From assembly GCA_949286525.1 (NCBI GenBank), contig CASECT010000041.1, positions 1-57,866 of the forward strand: a stretch of DNA of 57,866 nt, given 5' to 3'. Made by a program: the position numbers and the translations under genes. Below are positions 57,242 to 57,866 of this stretch, piece by piece (position 1 is the first letter of the stretch; every line of letters begins with the position of its first letter). The notes under the pieces are model-generated. The model saw only the letters and a list, made by a program, of their open reading frames with translations, was not told where the DNA came from and did not search any database. The DNA is from an uncultured Eubacteriales bacterium (GTDB lineage Bacteria; Bacillota; Clostridia; Lachnospirales; Lachnospiraceae).

Positions 57242-57640
57242 TCAGCCCCAAATCCCTTCTTTTCCCCGCAGTTTCCGGATCAGATCCAGATCCGCCGGCA
57301 GCCACTCCAACTGATCCAACGTCTCCCGGGTCAGCCACCGGGCTGCCTCATGCTCCTTCAATGTCAGATCCCCGGAAATGACTCTGCACAGGAAACAGTC
57401 CATAGTAAGATGAAAATCCGGATAGTCATACTCGACCACATCAAAGCGCTCCTCCACCTCGATCTGTGTATCCAGTTCCTCCCGGATCTCCCTTATTACC
57501 GCCTCCTCCGGTGTCTCCCCCGGTTCGATTTTTCCGCCGGGAAACTCCCAGCCGTCCTTGAACGTTCCGTAACCTCTCTGAGTGGCGAAAATCCTGCCCC
57601 CATCGTGGATAATCGCCGCCGCCACCCGCACTGTCTTCAC
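57242..57640 (-). CDS. mutT: MutT-type Nudix hydrolase ((deoxy)nucleoside triphosphate pyrophosphohydrolase)
   Basis: A 132-residue Nudix enzyme of the 8-oxo-dGTPase/CTP pyrophosphohydrolase type. The Nudix box covers GGKIEPGETPEEAVIREIRE and continues ELDT; WEFPGG before it and the W near the end (EAARWLTRETLDQLEWLPAD) are typical of MutT. Translation probably starts at GTG 57640, which has GGGAGGT seven bases upstream and gives the usual KTVRVAAAII start. It follows the TelA-like gene by 75 bases. Confidence 0.88.
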   Translation of the reverse strand: MKTVRVAAAIIHDGGRIFATQRGYGTFKDGWEFPGGKIEPGETPEEAVIREIREELDTQIEVEERFDVVEYDYPDFHLTMDCFLCRVISGDLTLKEHEAARWLTRETLDQLEWLPADLDLIRKLRGKEGIWG

Positions 57641-57715
57641 TGTTCTTACCTCCCGTCTTTGCGGACTTTTCCACACTCTGCACATTATACTCCGGAAGGT
57701 CTGATTTTTCCACTT

Positions 57716-57866
57716 CTACTTCTGCTCTGCCAGGAGCACCTCCTTTACCTCATTCTCGATCTTCTGCAGTTCCGCCTCCGCCTGGGCGCGTTTCTGGCGG
57801 CCTTCCTGCTGAATCTTCAGCGTCTCGTTCATGGTCGCGATCAGATTCTCGTTGGCCTTTTTCAGG
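57716..57866 (-). CDS. TelA-like toxic anion resistance protein, 3' end only
   Basis: The last 49 codons of a gene that enters from beyond the window edge. They read [20 protein letters not shown] and on to EVLLAEQK, a charged coiled-coil ending typical of TelA/KlaA-family proteins (LxxANxxLIxTLxxTLxIxxEG). With only the tail visible the name is tentative. Confidence 0.6.
   Translation of the reverse strand, partial: LKKANENLIATMNETLKIQQEGRQKRAQAEAELQKIENEVKEVLLAEQK

Noticed and set aside
1..57866. tRNA, rRNA, prophage or intact insertion sequence
   Set aside because: No cloverleaf, rRNA segment, transposase, integrase or phage structural gene was recognised on either strand.

Overview
The window reads as chromosomal DNA of a strictly anaerobic, butyrate-forming Firmicute, most likely a Lachnospiraceae (Clostridia). 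The basis is the gene content: a complete thl-crt-hbd-bcd-etfB-etfA butyrate operon, an Ech-type membrane [NiFe] hydrogenase, an anaerobic class III ribonucleotide reductase and a monoderm-style Tad/Flp pilus locus without a secretin. Intrinsic terminators with T-tracts, strong AGGAGG-type ribosome binding sites and TTGACA/TATAAT promoters also fit. No rRNA, tRNA, CRISPR array, phage or intact insertion sequence was seen.

Layout from left to right. 1-5.8 kb (minus): hydrogenase operon echABCDEF-hypA. 6.0-8.7 kb (plus): a GH3 beta-glycosidase with permuted domain order. 8.7-9.8 kb: a patch of decayed gene fragments (FtsW/RodA-like, permease-prefix, PadR, sugar transporter, AraC). 9.8-14.4 kb (minus): pyrimidine operon pyrC-pyrF-pyrK-pyrD plus a Nudix gene. 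14.4-15.3 kb: a second decayed patch (AraC and glycoside hydrolase remnants). 15.3-20.1 kb (minus): nrdD fused to a glutaredoxin-like domain, with a NrdR-like box, then hflX and a TPR lipoprotein. 20.3-21.4 kb (plus): an amidase with a SPOR-like domain. 21.5-22.8 kb (minus): ahcY.

22.9-29.8 kb (minus) is a nine-gene Tad-like pilus operon. It holds two Flp-like pilins that start directly at the mature-like N-terminus, a TadA ATPase, one TadB/C-type membrane protein, pseudopilin-like proteins and a large secreted InlB-repeat protein. 30-37.5 kb holds housekeeping genes: cyclophilin, Mrp, MtnA, a Sel1-repeat protein, an ECF S-component, EcsC and a GrpB-GNAT-ACT triple fusion. 37.7-43.8 kb (minus) is the butyrate operon, with a perfect Rex-type operator in its leader.

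44-48.6 kb (minus) is a HAD phosphatase followed upstream by an MBOAT, SGNH, ECF sigma and RsiV-like anti-sigma operon, which looks like a self-regulated envelope O-acylation module. 48.8-50.7 kb holds an XRE regulator, a NYN/LOTUS protein, a Dabb protein and a small secreted protein. 50.8-57.2 kb is an aminotransferase / 2-hydroxyacid dehydrogenase / two-MFS operon divergent from a MocR regulator. The window ends with a MutT-type Nudix gene and the 3' end of a TelA-like gene.

Functional links: Bcd-EtfAB of this type usually bifurcates electrons to ferredoxin, and Ech can reoxidise ferredoxin while pumping ions and making H2, so the two largest metabolic operons fit one energy scheme. A good Rex site lies in the thl leader and a weaker Rex-like site upstream of echA. 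Candidates for less-described biology are the leaderless-pilin Tad locus, the sigma-controlled MBOAT/SGNH operon, the GrpB-GNAT-ACT fusion and the MocR-controlled transamination/reduction module.
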